64,000 nt of DNA from Alisma plantago-aquatica (lineage: Eukaryota > Streptophyta > Magnoliopsida > Alismatales > Alismataceae): assembly GCA_963693085.1 (NCBI GenBank), contig OY856412.1:1406642694-1406706693 (forward strand), read 5' to 3'. The stretch's first letter is position 1, and each line of letters begins with the position of its first letter. Below the pieces are notes generated by a model. That model was not told the origin of the DNA, did not search any database, and saw nothing but the letters and a program-made list of their open reading frames with translations. Positions 41,641 to 53,570 of this stretch are shown here, in pieces. The position numbers and the translations under genes were made by a program.

Positions 41641-42199
41641 TCTGATTACTCTAAGTATTGAGTTGTTTCATTCTGATTTTGCTTATGTTCAATCAAACCC
41701 ATTCAATTACACTGGCCTAGCTAATTTGACCATAGTTAGTAGTAGTCTTTTGGAGAATGTTTCACTGTGTTTGACTCAGGCCTCAAAGGGGCCTATATTA
41801 CTTTGACACGTTCACTTATGTATAACGCACGGTAAACACGTGTCAAGTTTTTGACATCGTTTCCAGGGAAATGTCAACATCCAACACTATGAGTGTTGTG
41901 GTCGGCAACTCTATGCCAACCCTTTTTTTCATTTCACTTAGAGCTTAATTATAAAATTATTATTACTTCTATCCTTGCTACTTTACCCTAACAATCATTT
42001 TGCTACTTTTAGGGACTAGTATATGGTGCATACTCGAGCCCACGACTACCGAGAGTCATCTTCTTTGGGGTTTGGGCAAGCAAAATTATTTCACAGAGAG
42101 AAGGAAGTTGGTCAGTCAGTGGATAGATTCAACTGAACTCCACCACCGACATCTCTTCCTGAGAGACCTATAACACCAGAAGAACCTGAGTCAGCAAAA
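41641..42199 (+). other. Possible remnant of Athila-like leader
   Basis: Lies between the LINE start and the first gag codon. No TGGCGCC primer site and no LTR are recognised, so the 5' end of the Athila-like element is lost or too diverged. Confidence 0.35.
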
Positions 42200-43839
42200 A
42201 TGGGGGATGGAGCAGAAGAACAGACAATATGGGAGAGGATCAGAGCCTCTGCCTCAACAGCCCAAAAAGGACCAATCAAAAGACAAGCCATCAATGTGGG
42301 CAGCTACAAAATTGACCCAGGGTTGATCTCTTTAGTCAAATCCCAAGCTTTCCATGGCCACAGTTCTGAAGACCCGATGGTGCACATCAGCAACTTTGTG
42401 GAGAACTATGATATGGTCAAGATAGACAGAATACCAACAACTATGATATATCTGAAGATTTTTCTATCATCATTGGCAGACAATGCAAAGTCACGGTTTC
42501 ATAACCTTGATGATGAATGCATTGAAATGTGGGATCAGATGATTGACACATTCTTCGTGCAATATATTTCCCCACAGAAGACCAATGACTTAGTAAAGAA
42601 GATCCATAATTTCATACAATAAGCTGATGAATCCTATTCTAAAGCATGGGAAAGTTTCCAGAATATGTTGTAGAAAGTACCTCATCATGGTATCAATCTT
42701 ATGGGATAGGCAAAGATCTTCTATTATGTCCTACACAAGGGAGAAATGACTACACTTAATAGTGTAGGAGTAGGGTTCTTCCTCAACAATAAACTTGTCC
42801 GCTATCATGAGATATTGAAGAATATGTCCAAGAAACAATCATGGGGAGATGAGAGAGAGCTCCCAACAACTGTCAAAAGTGTCAATGTGTCTAAGGTCAT
42901 CTCTACATTAAATGAGAAGTTGGACTTGATTGCTAAAAAGCTATGTGGCAACGATGGATCACCTTCAGAAGATGAAGATGAAGAGTGTAAGTTTGTGTGC
43001 CAACAATAGAAATAGAGGAGCAACGATTACACATGGAGAAAGGATCCTAAGTTTTCATGGAAGGATCCCAACAATTTTCAACATGACCCATCATAGGTGC
43101 ATAAACCCAAGCCACAATAGTTTGGTGGCCAAGCACAATATCAACAGGAACAAAAGAAGATTGACCGTATTGAAGAAATGCTTGGAAAATTGGTCAGTTA
43201 GAATGAAGTGTTGATAGGAAAAACACAAAGAGAACTCTAGAACCAAGGGGTGGGATATGTAGTATAGAAACTCATATTTCTCAATTAGCAGTGGTGTGGG
43301 TACCTTGAATCAGCCAAACCAATAGGGGTTCCCAGGTAATACCAACGTGCCTTCTGGAAATCAACACGTCAAGGCAGTCCTACTACGTAGTGGCAAGACA
43401 CTATTGAATAAGGCACCAACAACCACAGCTAAAGGTGAAGCTATAGGAACAACTCGGATTGTGACAGCAGAGGCAACTGACCCAGATAATTTGGAATAGG
43501 AGAAAACATCTAAAGAGCACACTGATGAGGTGGAAGATATTGAATCAAAAGCATATGTCCTACCTCACCAGAGGACATCAGCAAATCCAGTACCCTTTCC
43601 AAATAACTTGAAGGCAACCAAAGTAGGTCGACAGTTCCAGAAATTTTTAGAAGGGTTTAAAAAGCTATCTGCCAATATTCCACTTATTGATGCAATTGAG
43701 AAGATACCATCATATGGAAAGTTCTTGAAATACATCATCAATAAGAAGAGACAAATACCTGAGGCTGATGTGGTAGTGTTAAAAGAGCAGGTGAGTGCTT
43801 TTATTCTGGGAACTCTACCTCCTAAAAGACAAGATCATG
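42200..43839 (+). pseudogene. Athila-like gag, broken by stops and by a nested element
   Basis: Starts ATG at 42200. One frame carries the capsid-like region (FHGHSSEDPMVHISNF, FLSSLADNAKSRFHNL) to a TAA at 42620-42622 and continues to 43009 past two TAG codons near 42672 and 42708. The later part (43380-43834) includes RSGKTLLNKAP, PFPNNLKATKVGRQFQKFL and IPSYGKFLKYIINKK, the usual gag-to-protease linker of Athila/Tat elements. The frame is interrupted at 43839 by the LTR element. Gag packages RNA into virus-like particles; this copy cannot make it. Confidence 0.85.
43835..43839 (+). other. Target site duplication TCATG, left copy
   Basis: TCATG precedes the LTR start at 43840 and recurs at 52488-52492 directly after the second LTR. 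Confidence 0.95.
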
Positions 43840-46800
43840 TGTGACAAAGTGGGTTTTCTGGCTTAATTTCGAGGACGAAATATCTTTTAAGGTGTATAGG
43901 ATGTGATGGAGTGGATTTTTGAAATCCATAAATCTCCAATAACATATTAGAATCCATATCTTGAGTTATAATGAGAGTTATAAGTGTTTTGGTAAAGTTA
44001 GAATGTTGTTTGAGATCTATATAATGATTAATATCTCTCTTTATATGCCTTCTTGAGGAATTTAATTGAGTGGTCTAACAGATGAGTTTTCTCACCAAAT
44101 TTGAGTAGAAGATAGCTTGAGTGGTAGGAAATCTATGGTTAAAATTTGGTGGCAATCGGATGCTCCTAGAGAGAGATAATTAGGTTTGTAATTTGGGATA
44201 TAATGTGCTTAATTGATGGTTTATTGGACCTAAGTTAGGGCTTTAATAAGTGTCACGCACCCCTTTGTTTGAGGGCGGGTCATGTGGCTAGATCTTGACC
44301 GTTTGTGGCTGATCCAGTGGCTGTGATTGCCTACTTCAGTGACCCGCGGATCTGGTCTCATGAAGGACCTATTGTAGCAGTTGGATGTAGATCAGATGGC
44401 CCTGATATCGTCTCCAAGCTCCGGCTTTGAAGGAGTCATGGAGCAGGGAGACGAGCAACCATCCACGCAGCCACGATCTGTGATAGTGGGGTGATTGGAG
44501 TGGGAAACCGGTTGGTTGACCTCGTCTAAGCGAGTACTTCCATCCTGGCGTTGATAGCACACCATTTGACGAAGAGAGTAGGGAGAACGCGCCCTCCACT
44601 GCCCTTGGCTCTCCACCGCAAGGAGCAGGTGGTGTCCGAGAGTGCAGATCAGAGAAATGGAGCTCGCGGAGGAGATCTGAGAAGGAGAAAAGGAAGCTGG
44701 GGTCCAGGGGAATCCAACCTCACCGTCCCCATGACCTCCCGCAACGGTTTGGTAGCAAGCCAGCTCAACCTGGCCGGAGGAGAAGGCGGATCTCGGAGAT
44801 AGGTATGTTGAGATCCTCGCCGTGAAGCAGGGTCTGAGACAAGTTCGTGGAGGGCTTCCGAAGCCTTTGGAAGCCTTGGACGTGTGCAAGGATGAGAGGG
44901 GTGCCTTTCCCCTTCCTGCTCCACCGCGGCGGAGACCATGGCCGAGGAGCTTGTGGTCGAGGAGCTCAACGGTAGTTGGCGTGCAGTGTTGTAGCCGCGG
45001 AGGTACGGAACAGGTAGACGAAGCTAGTGGAGGATCAATCCCTCCACGAGGAGCACTGGACGATGGTCGATTGCTCGCCGGAGCTGGGCCAGGCGGCGGC
45101 GCCCTGCGCAAACAGAGGCGCGGGTCTGGACCTGTCGAACAGACAGAAAGGAGAAGGGAGGACCGGGTCCAATCCCCGAGAATCGGCGGGTCAACGACGA
45201 ACCGAACCGGGTCCAGGTGACTGTGAACCACCGGCCCAACCAAGGAAAGGAGCCGCGCCATTCAGTGGACACGTGGCGGTGTCCTATTCGTCCAAAAAGG
45301 TAAAATGCTCAATTCTTAGATAATTCATAGAAATTGCCTCGATTATCAGAAAAATGCAAATAAGGTACCAAACTTCTCAGAAAAATGCATAGAACAAGAT
45401 GGAACCATCATATCAGGCTTTTGATGCACTAATATCAGAAATATCATGTAAGATGTGTAATGCTTGTTTAATGGATAATAATTAGCAAACGATGACATAA
45501 AATTATGGGAAAATGCCAATAAGTCTATAATCACGTTTATAATGCACCTGATGTCAAGGATGATCATGTTGATGCACGAAATCTTGTAATATGCTCCAAA
45601 TGGTTAATTAGGGCTAATAACCCTAAATAAAATGTAATAAATACATGCATGGTCAATAAATGATAGAAATTACATAGTAAGCTCATATCAGTAATTAGAA
45701 GACAATATGTAACTCTGAGATCAGTTATATATATGGAATTAATAGAAACATGATAATGACTCTTCATGTGATATAAAACCCTAATATGCTAAATGAATAT
45801 GATCTAGAGTTAATATGTACACATAATCATATGTAATGAAATAATCAAATTATTGATCATAATCCGGAATGCAACATGAGTAATGTCAATCCTAGATAAC
45901 AAGAAGAGATAGACAAGAAATAATAATGAGAATATCCTAATGAGTTAAGTAAACCCTAAAATGGATACGACTAGGGTTAAGATGAGATGTATGATGATGA
46001 GAACCTGATGATAGTATATGATCTTGTTTTGACCAGGGTTGACCAAGATTAGAGTTGACATGAGGGATATGTGTGACGATTAGGTTTGTCTTGATCAAGG
46101 TACGCCATTACCTCTTACTTGGCTTATTATACAATATGCTTGTGCTATATGCGTAGTAAAATACTTGGCATATGATATTGGATGAAATGATTGTTCTTGT
46201 ATGATATCTTGCTTGATTTTCCATACTTATGGCTTTGAACACTTGAAACATAATATATTTGTTCCATTATATGAAAGCACTATATCTCTTTGGTAAGCGT
46301 AGTGCTTAAAGGTGATCTATCTCTTTGGTAAGCGGATCACCATATGAAATGATCTATCTCTTTGGTAAGCGGATCATGAGGCCATAAAGCATCTATCCCA
46401 TTGGTAGGTGGATGCATGAGTATATAATGGAAAATGTGCTTAAAATATGTGTTCTCTTTGTTAATGAATATCCATGTGAAAGTATACGCTTTTCTTATAT
46501 TCTTCTGTTACTGCCAAGTATATTAGTCTTATCTTATTGCCAAGATATGATGAGAGGTAAATAAAAGACACGTAGGCGTACTCAGTATAATATTCTTGAA
46601 ATATTGTGCTGACGTGTACCGCATGTAATCTTTTGTTTAGGTTGCGGTTATGCTCTTGAAGATCCGGGATAGTTGAGATTTGTATAGCGAGCTGATGTGC
46701 AGGTGGACCTGTTGTCTTAAGATCCTGATGTTTAGTAGTAGTACATGTATATGTTATAGTTTGCTGTTCAATATGTAATATCAAATGTTGTAACAATTCA

Positions 46801-47011
46801 TGTTGTAATTATATGTTGAATGGTGAACATGTGTGTATGGTTTTATTATTGTTCATGTACATGTGCTACTGATTGTTTCCTTATGACTTCCTCTGATTTT
46901 CTTCTTCTTAGCCTAGTGTGGGATGTTTAAATTGGAATGCTCGCTGAGGTGAGGGTTTCAATTTGGACGTCACACATCAGATTAAGTTTTAGAAAATCCG
47001 GGGACGTCACA
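43840..47011 (+). repeat. 5' LTR of the non-coding element
   Basis: Contains an AT-rich start, a GC-rich block at about 44270-45270, and a hairpin cluster at 46275-46415. The GC-rich block is open in several frames on both strands, including a 289-codon minus-strand ORF (45261-44392). In the other LTR that ORF is cut to 138 codons by one C-to-T change, so it is not a conserved gene. Confidence 0.95.
46275..46415 (+). promoter_or_regulatory. Four-hairpin cluster with constant 17-nt loop (5' LTR)
   Basis: Stems: AAGCACTA/TAGTGCTT (46275-46282, 46300-46307), GGTGATC/GATCACC (46311-46317, 46335-46341), ATGATC/GATCAT (46349-46354, 46372-46377), GCATC/GATGC (46389-46393, 46411-46415). The loop is TATCTCTTTGGTAAGCG in the first three and TATCCCATTGGTAGGTG in the fourth, always 17 nt. 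Stem sequences differ but every pair is Watson-Crick, with lengths 8, 7, 6 and 5. The pattern suggests selection for structure; the role is unknown. Confidence 0.85.
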
Positions 47012-47013
47012 GG

Positions 47014-47025
47014 TGGTATCAGAGC
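47014..47025 (+). other. Primer-binding site (initiator Met tRNA)
   Basis: TGGTATCAGAGC, two bases after the 5' LTR end at 47011. Confidence 0.95.
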
Positions 47026-49315
47026 ATGAACAATAGCAAAGCCTCACATTTGCTCATTATGCAACTCAAAACAATAAAACCTTGAACTTAATAATCTTTA
47101 GGGTTAGATTAGTCGTCTTTTAGAGACTAGATCTGACCTAGCCTCTAGGTTAGCACCTAGATGTCCGAGAACTAGGTCTAGACTGGTGCTTGTTAAGTAG
47201 CAAGTCCTTAGATGTCGTTCTTTCCCGGTAGTGCAGCGGTATGGGACGTTGCACTATTTGGAAATGACGTGCATAAAGGGAAGAGAAACCCTAGACATAT
47301 TGCGCACGTTTTCTAGAGTAGCTACACTGGTCTACCCCTTGTTCTCACCCTTTTCACTAGTTTTCATGACACTGGACTCTCTACTATGTGTGGGACACTC
47401 GTTTTTAGGATTTGGTTTTGGATTCCAAACAGATCGAACCTCGATAGTTTTCTCTGACGCTTGTTTTATCGGAGAAAAACTATATAATATTTTATTATGT
47501 ATATGTATTACAAAAATGTGTCCCCACACATGTACGAGTAGGAGGTGATCATGCAACCTAAGTGAAAGAGAATGACATCAGTCTAGAAGAGAGAGTAGTT
47601 CTAGATTAGATGTCTAGAGCCTTGTTTGGAGTATGTGATAGATGATATAAGTTTTGATGATATGATGTAAGTCTTATATAGGTAGTATAAGATGGTTATG
47701 ATGATCTGTGTTTGTCTTTGAGGACATGAGTTCAGATTTGAGGTTTTGAGATAAGTTTTGATGATGCAAGTATGCATTCTTTATGAGATAAAATATGTTA
47801 AGTTAAGACTAGGCTGTGAGTCAGCATGAGCCTCAATCTCTTTTATGAAGGAGGACCTCTAGTGTTAGGACCAGTTTTGGGGTTAGCTCAAGAGAGAGCG
47901 AGACCCATAGGGAGAAGGTCAGAGAACCTAGACTCCATGATATGAGATATGTGATATGATATGTCCTAAACTAGACTACTCCTTAGTGATTGAGTTGAGT
48001 TGCTTTATGTATGATTCCTATAGTTTCTTGAACCCTAGATGTCCTTGGGAGGACCAAACCCTAGAGTCAAAGAGAGGTTGGTTATATATGTGCATATGAG
48101 AACATGAAAATGAGTGCCTGCCATCTGGGTGAGGGAGAGAGCCCAAGACCCTGGAGGAGGTAGCTATGTTAGTTTCTGCGAAGCCTCATGCTTGGGTTGG
48201 TGGTTTCCCACATAGGAATCTAGTGGTGTATATAAGAGAGCTTTGGATAAGATGTTTCATGGGTAGAGACCTATGAAGAGTATGTTGTAGTATGTTTTGG
48301 TTTGTGCTTATGTGGCTAGAGCTTGTAAAGCTATCCGCTAGTACCAACGAGGTGATCCGAGAACCCTAGACTAAGAGAGGAAAGATAAAGTATGTGCTTA
48401 TGAGAAACTCATAGAGTTGAGTTAGCTCAGAGAGACTGAGCATGTTACTACCCTCGTGGTATGGGTTAGAGGAACCTCTTTTGGACTATATGGAGTTTGA
48501 TACATGTTTCATGAGCCACTTGGATAAGTTTTTTTTTGCACAACCATGATATAATATATGTAAGATGTGATCTAATATCGAGACGTGATATATATAAACA
48601 TGATAAGATGGAAACCTAGAGATGGTTTAATAGATGGCAATGCATAAATGGTTAACCATGTATATGAATAATGATGATTAATTTGAAACTGTTGCTTAAT
48701 CTTGTGATGATATCGCTACTAAATGTTGTAATTTGTTATGAATAATGAAATAAGACCATGTGAATGAAACATGCTATAAGAGGCGTTAATCTGAGTGCTT
48801 AACAAATATGGATGATATTGTTTGACAGCCAGCACAAAATAATGATTATGACACCTTTATGTAATAAATATTGATAAAGTTGGTTAACTATAGTTAACGC
48901 TCTCCTAAAAGGCATATGTTAATGTTGAATATGTTCTAATAATTAGCTCAAAAAAAAGTGTTTATGAAACCTTGATATATGGGTTAACTTTAGTTAACTC
49001 CTTCAGAACATGGTAATATGATGACGGAACCCTAATGCATGGATAAAGATAAGGATGTAAATCTAACATATGAGATATGTAATGACATAACCTAAGCCTC
49101 TAAACCCTTGCTTGAACCTTTAAAGGAGTGCTTGTGCACCAAGATGGTTGTAGAACACCCTAATAGTGCTTTGGATATATGGTCCTAGGTAACCTTTGTG
49201 AATATGTTACACATAGAATAGTGCTTACATATGGATGAAGGAAAGACAAGGTTTTCCCTCGAAGTATGAGTATGGTTTACTTTCGAGGACGAAAGTTCTT
49301 TTAAGATGTATATGA
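47026..49315 (+). other. Non-coding interior of the LTR element
   Basis: About 2.3 kb without recognisable gag or pol. The longest ORF (47231-47548, 105 codons) matches nothing I know. The region before the 3' LTR has TTTCGAGGACGAAA (49281-49294), a hallmark phrase near the 3' end of Tekay/Del elements. Confidence 0.8.
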
Positions 49316-52300
49316 TGTGACAAAGTGAGTTTTCTGGCTTAATTTCGAGGACGAAATATCTTTTAAGGTGTATAGGATGTGATGGAGTGGATTTTTGAAA
49401 TCCATAAATCTCCAATAACATATTAGAATCCATATCTTGAGTTATAATGAGAGTTCTAAGTGTTTTGGTAAAGTTAGAATGTTGTTTGAGATCTATATAA
49501 TGATTAATATCTCTCTTTATATGCCTTCTTGAGGAATTTAATTGAGTGGTCTAACAGATGAGTTTTCTCACCAAATTTGAGTAGAAGATAGCTTGAGTGG
49601 TAGGAAATCTATGGTTAAAATTTGGTGGCAATCGGATGCTCCTAGAGAGAGATAATTAGGTTTGTAATTTGGGATATAATGTGCTTAATTGATGGTTTAT
49701 TGGACCTAAGTTAGGGCTTTAATAAGTGTCACGCACCCCTTTGTTTGAGGGCGGGTCATGTGGCTAGATCTTGACCGTTTGTGGCTGATCCAGTGGCTGT
49801 GATTGCCTACTTCAGTGACCCGCGGATCTGGTCTCATGAAGGACCTATTGTAGCAGTTGGATGTAGATCGGATGGCCCTGATATCGTCTCCAAGCTCCGG
49901 CTTTGAAGGAGTCATGGAGCAGGGAGACGAGCAACCATCCACGCAGCCACGATCTGTGATAGTGGGGTGATTGGAGTGGGAAACCGGTTGGTTGACCTCG
50001 TCTAAGCGAGTACTTCCATCCTGGCGTTGATAGCACACCATTTGACGAAGAGAGTAGGGAGAACGCGCCCTCCACTGCCCTTGGCTCTCCACCGCAAGGA
50101 GCAGGTGGTGTCCGAGAGTGCAGATCAGAGAAATGGAGCTCGCGGAGGAGATCTGAGAAGGAGAAAAGGAAGCTGGGGTCCAGGGGAATCCAACCTCACC
50201 GTCCCCATGACCTCCCGCAACGGTTTGGTAGCAAGCCAGCTCAACCTGGCCGGAGGAGAAGGCGGATCTCGGAGATAGGTATGTTGAGATCCTCGCCGTG
50301 AAGCAGGGTCTGAGACAAGTTCATGGAGGGCTTCCGAAGCCTTTGGAAGCCTTGGACGTGTGCAAGGATGAGAGGGGTGCCTTTCCCCTTCCTGCTCCAC
50401 CGCGGCGGAGACCATGGCCGAGGAGCTTGTGGTCGAGGAGCTCAATGGTAGTTGGCGTGCAGTGTTGTAGCCGCGGAGGTACGGAACAGGTAGACGAAGC
50501 TAGTGGAGGATCAATCCCTCCACGAGGAGCACTAGACGATGGTCGATTGCTCGCCGGAGCTGGGCTAGGCGGCGGCGCCCTGCGCAAACAGAGGCGCGGG
50601 TCTGGACCTGTCGAACAGACAGAAAGGAGAAGGGAGGACCGGGTCCAATCCCCGAGAACCGGCGGGTCAACGACGAACCGAACCGGGTCCAGGTGACTGT
50701 GAACCACCGGCCCAACCAAGGAAAGGAGCCGCGCCATTCAGTGGACACGTGGCGGGGTCCTATTCGTCCAAAAAGGTAAAATGCTCAATTCTTAGATAAT
50801 TCATAGAAATTGCCTCGATTATCAGAAAAATGCAAATAAGGTACCAAACTTCTCAGAAAAATGCATAGAACAAGATGGAACCATCATATCAGGCTTTTGA
50901 TGCACTAATATCAGAAATATCATGTAAGATGTGTAATGCTTGTTTAATGGATAATAATTAGCAAACGATGACATAAAATTATGGGAAAATGCCAATAAGT
51001 CTATAATCACGTTTATAATGCACCTGATGTCAAGGATGATCATGTTGATGCACGAAATCTTGTAATATGCTCCAAATGGTTAATTAGGGCTAATAACCCT
51101 AAATAAAATGTAATAAATACATGCATGGTCAATAAATGATAGAAATTACATAGTAAGCTCATATCAGTAATTAGAAGACAATATGTAACTCTGAGATCAG
51201 TTATATATATGGAATTAATAGAAACATGATAATGACTCTTCATGTGATATAAAACCCTAATATGCTAAATGAATATGATCTAGAGTTAATATGTACACAT
51301 AATCATATGTAATGAAATAATCAAATTATTGATCATAATCCGGAATGCAACATGAGTAATGTCAATCCTAGATAACAAGAAGAGATAGACAAGAAATAAT
51401 AATGAGAATATCCTAATGAGTTAAGTAAACCCTAAAATGGATACGACTAGGGTTAATATGAGATGTATGATGATGAGAACCTGATGATAGTATATGATCT
51501 TGTTTTGACCAGGGTTGACCAAGATTAGAGTTGACATGAGGGATATGTGTGACGATTAGGTTTGTCTTGATCAAGGTACGCCATTACCTCTTACTTGGCT
51601 TATTATACAATATGCTTGTGCTATATGCGTAGTAAAATACTTGGCATATGATATTGGATGAAATGATTGTTCTTGTATGATATCTTGCTTGATTTTCCAT
51701 ACTTATGGCTTTGAACACTTGAAACATAATATATCTGTTCCATTATATGAAAGCACTATATCTCTTTGGTAAGCGTAGTGCTTAAAGGTGATCTATCTCT
51801 TTGGTAAGCGGATCACCATATGAAATGATCTATCTCTTTGGTAAGCGGATCATGAGGCCATAAAGCATCTATCCCATTGGTAGGTGGATGCATGAGTATA
51901 TAATGGAAAATGTGCTTAAAATATGTGTTCTCTTTGTTAATGAATATCCATGTGAAAGTATACGCTTTTCTTATATTCTTCTGTTACTGCCAAGTATATT
52001 AGTATTATCTTATTGCCAAGATATGATGAGAGGTAAATAAAAGACACGTAGGCGTACTCAGTACAATATTCTTGAAATATTGTGCTGACGTGTACCGCAT
52101 GTAATCTTTTGTTTAGGTTGCGGTTATGCTCTTGAAGATCCGGGATAGTTGAGATTTGTATAGCGAGCTGATGTGCAGGTGGACCTGTTGTCTTAAGATC
52201 CTGATGTTTAGTAGTAGTACATGTATATGTTATAGTTTGTTGTTCAATATGTAATATCAAATGTTGTAACAATTCATGTTGTAATTATATGTTGAATGGT

Positions 52301-52487
52301 GAACATGTGTGTATGGTTTTATTATTGTTCATGTACATGTGCTACTGATTGTTTCCTTATGACTTCCTCTGATTTTCTTCTTCTTAGCCTAGTGTGGGAT
52401 GTTTAAATTGGAATGCTCGCTGAGGTGAGGGTTTCAATTTGGACGTCACACATCAGATTAAGTTTTAGAAAATCCGGGGACGTCACA
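49316..52487 (+). repeat. 3' LTR of the non-coding element
   Basis: Direct repeat of 43840-47011 at a constant offset of 5,476 bp. It has the same TGTGAC start and GTCACA end. The near identity of the two LTRs dates the insertion as recent. Confidence 0.96.
51751..51891 (+). promoter_or_regulatory. Four-hairpin cluster with constant 17-nt loop (3' LTR)
   Basis: Same four hairpins as at 46275-46415, offset by 5,476 bp, without change. Confidence 0.85.
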
Positions 52488-52492
52488 TCATG
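52488..52492 (+). other. Target site duplication TCATG, right copy
   Basis: Pairs with 43835-43839. Removing one copy plus the insertion restores a continuous Athila-like reading frame across the junction. Confidence 0.95.
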
Positions 52493-53570
52493 GTTGTTTC
52501 AACATCATGTGCTTCATAGGAAAGACCAAGTTTGGTGAGGCTCTATGTGACTCATGGGCCAGTATCAACCTCATGCCTCTGTCAACCTTCAAAAATCTAG
52601 GTCTTAAGGATATGAGAAAAAGTACTATGCCTATTGAATTGGCTGACAACTCTGTGGTCAGGCCATATGGCATTTGTGAAGATGTCCTAGTGAAAGTGGA
52701 TAGGTTTCTTTTTCCTACTGATTTGTGGTAATGGAAATGCAAGAGGAAAAAGGCAACAAAGTTTTGCTAGGTAGGCCATTCCAAGACACAACTGACATGA
52801 TCCTGGAAATGGGTAGAGGATGTCTAAAAATGGGCACTTATGATGACTAGTTTGAAATAAAGATGCATGAACACTCGAAAGAAAGAGTGGATACAACATA
52901 GTGTAACATGTTACAACACATGGAGGGAAAGATTTCTTTGTGTCTAGGGAAGCCATTTCTCAACATGGCTCATGTGATGATCGAAGTGGAAAAAGATACT
53001 CTGGCAGTTGATATAATTGAAAACACCAAGAAGATCTCATTGAAAGAAGCAATACGTTACTAAGATGATAGAGAAGAAGACTATGACCTGGCTACCATAG
53101 AGGAGGTCACTGTTTATTCCCTAATGCAAACATATCCACAATTACCTTTTGAAGCATGTTTGATGAATAGAGTAGATGACAACACACACATCCACTCTCT
53201 GTAGGAGTGTGTATTGATTCTGAAGGCGGTACCCTACTATTACACAAGATATTTTGAAGACTTGGGACCACGTCCCCCACCACTAGTTCCATCTTTGCTG
53301 AGCCCTCCTGAGTTAGAATTGAAGTCATTTCCACCACATCTGAAGTATGTCTTCCTAGTTGTAGAAGAAAAGCTCCTAGTGATCATATCATCATCCTTGA
53401 ATGGTGAAGAAGAGGGGCAATTGCTTGATGTATTGAAGAACCACCAAGCTGCTTTTGGGTGGTCTATAGCAGACATCAAAGGAATCTCCCCGAGTTTGTG
53501 CCAACACAAGATCTGGCTAGAAGGAGCTAAAGCAATAGTTCAACCTCAGGGGTGACTCAATCTGATCATG
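52493..53570 (+). pseudogene. Athila-like protease and start of pol, broken
   Basis: Continues gag after the insertion. The protease active-site Asp codon is at 52549-52551, but the motif reads D-S-W (GAC TCA TGG) instead of D-S/T/L-G, so the enzyme is dead. INLMPLSTFKNLGL follows. A 1-nt loss near 52727 shifts the frame; LLGRPF is read in the next frame. In-frame stops follow near 52848 and 52900. The part to 53570 corresponds to the protease-RT linker with PPPLVPSLLSPPELELK. Confidence 0.8.

Larger units (their letters stand above)
43840..52487 (+). mobile_element. Young non-coding LTR retrotransposon (LARD-like), 8,648 bp
   Basis: Two LTRs of exactly 3,172 bp (43840-47011 and 49316-52487) with only about 14 substitutions and no indel by eye. 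Ends are TGTGAC...GTCACA, with a 5-bp target duplication TCATG and an initiator-Met PBS at 47014. The 2.3-kb interior has no gag or pol ORF, so mobilisation must depend on proteins from another element. The TTTCGAGGACGAAA phrase before the 3' LTR is typical of Tekay/Del-type gypsy elements; the lineage is inferred from that and from LTR length. Confidence 0.93.

Noticed and set aside
44392..45261. 289-codon minus-strand ORF as a host gene
   Set aside because: It lies in an LTR, is duplicated in the second LTR and is cut there by a stop; no domain recognised.
47231..47548. 105-codon ORF as gag of the non-coding LTR element
   Set aside because: No gag motif, no zinc knuckle, wrong size; no evidence for coding.
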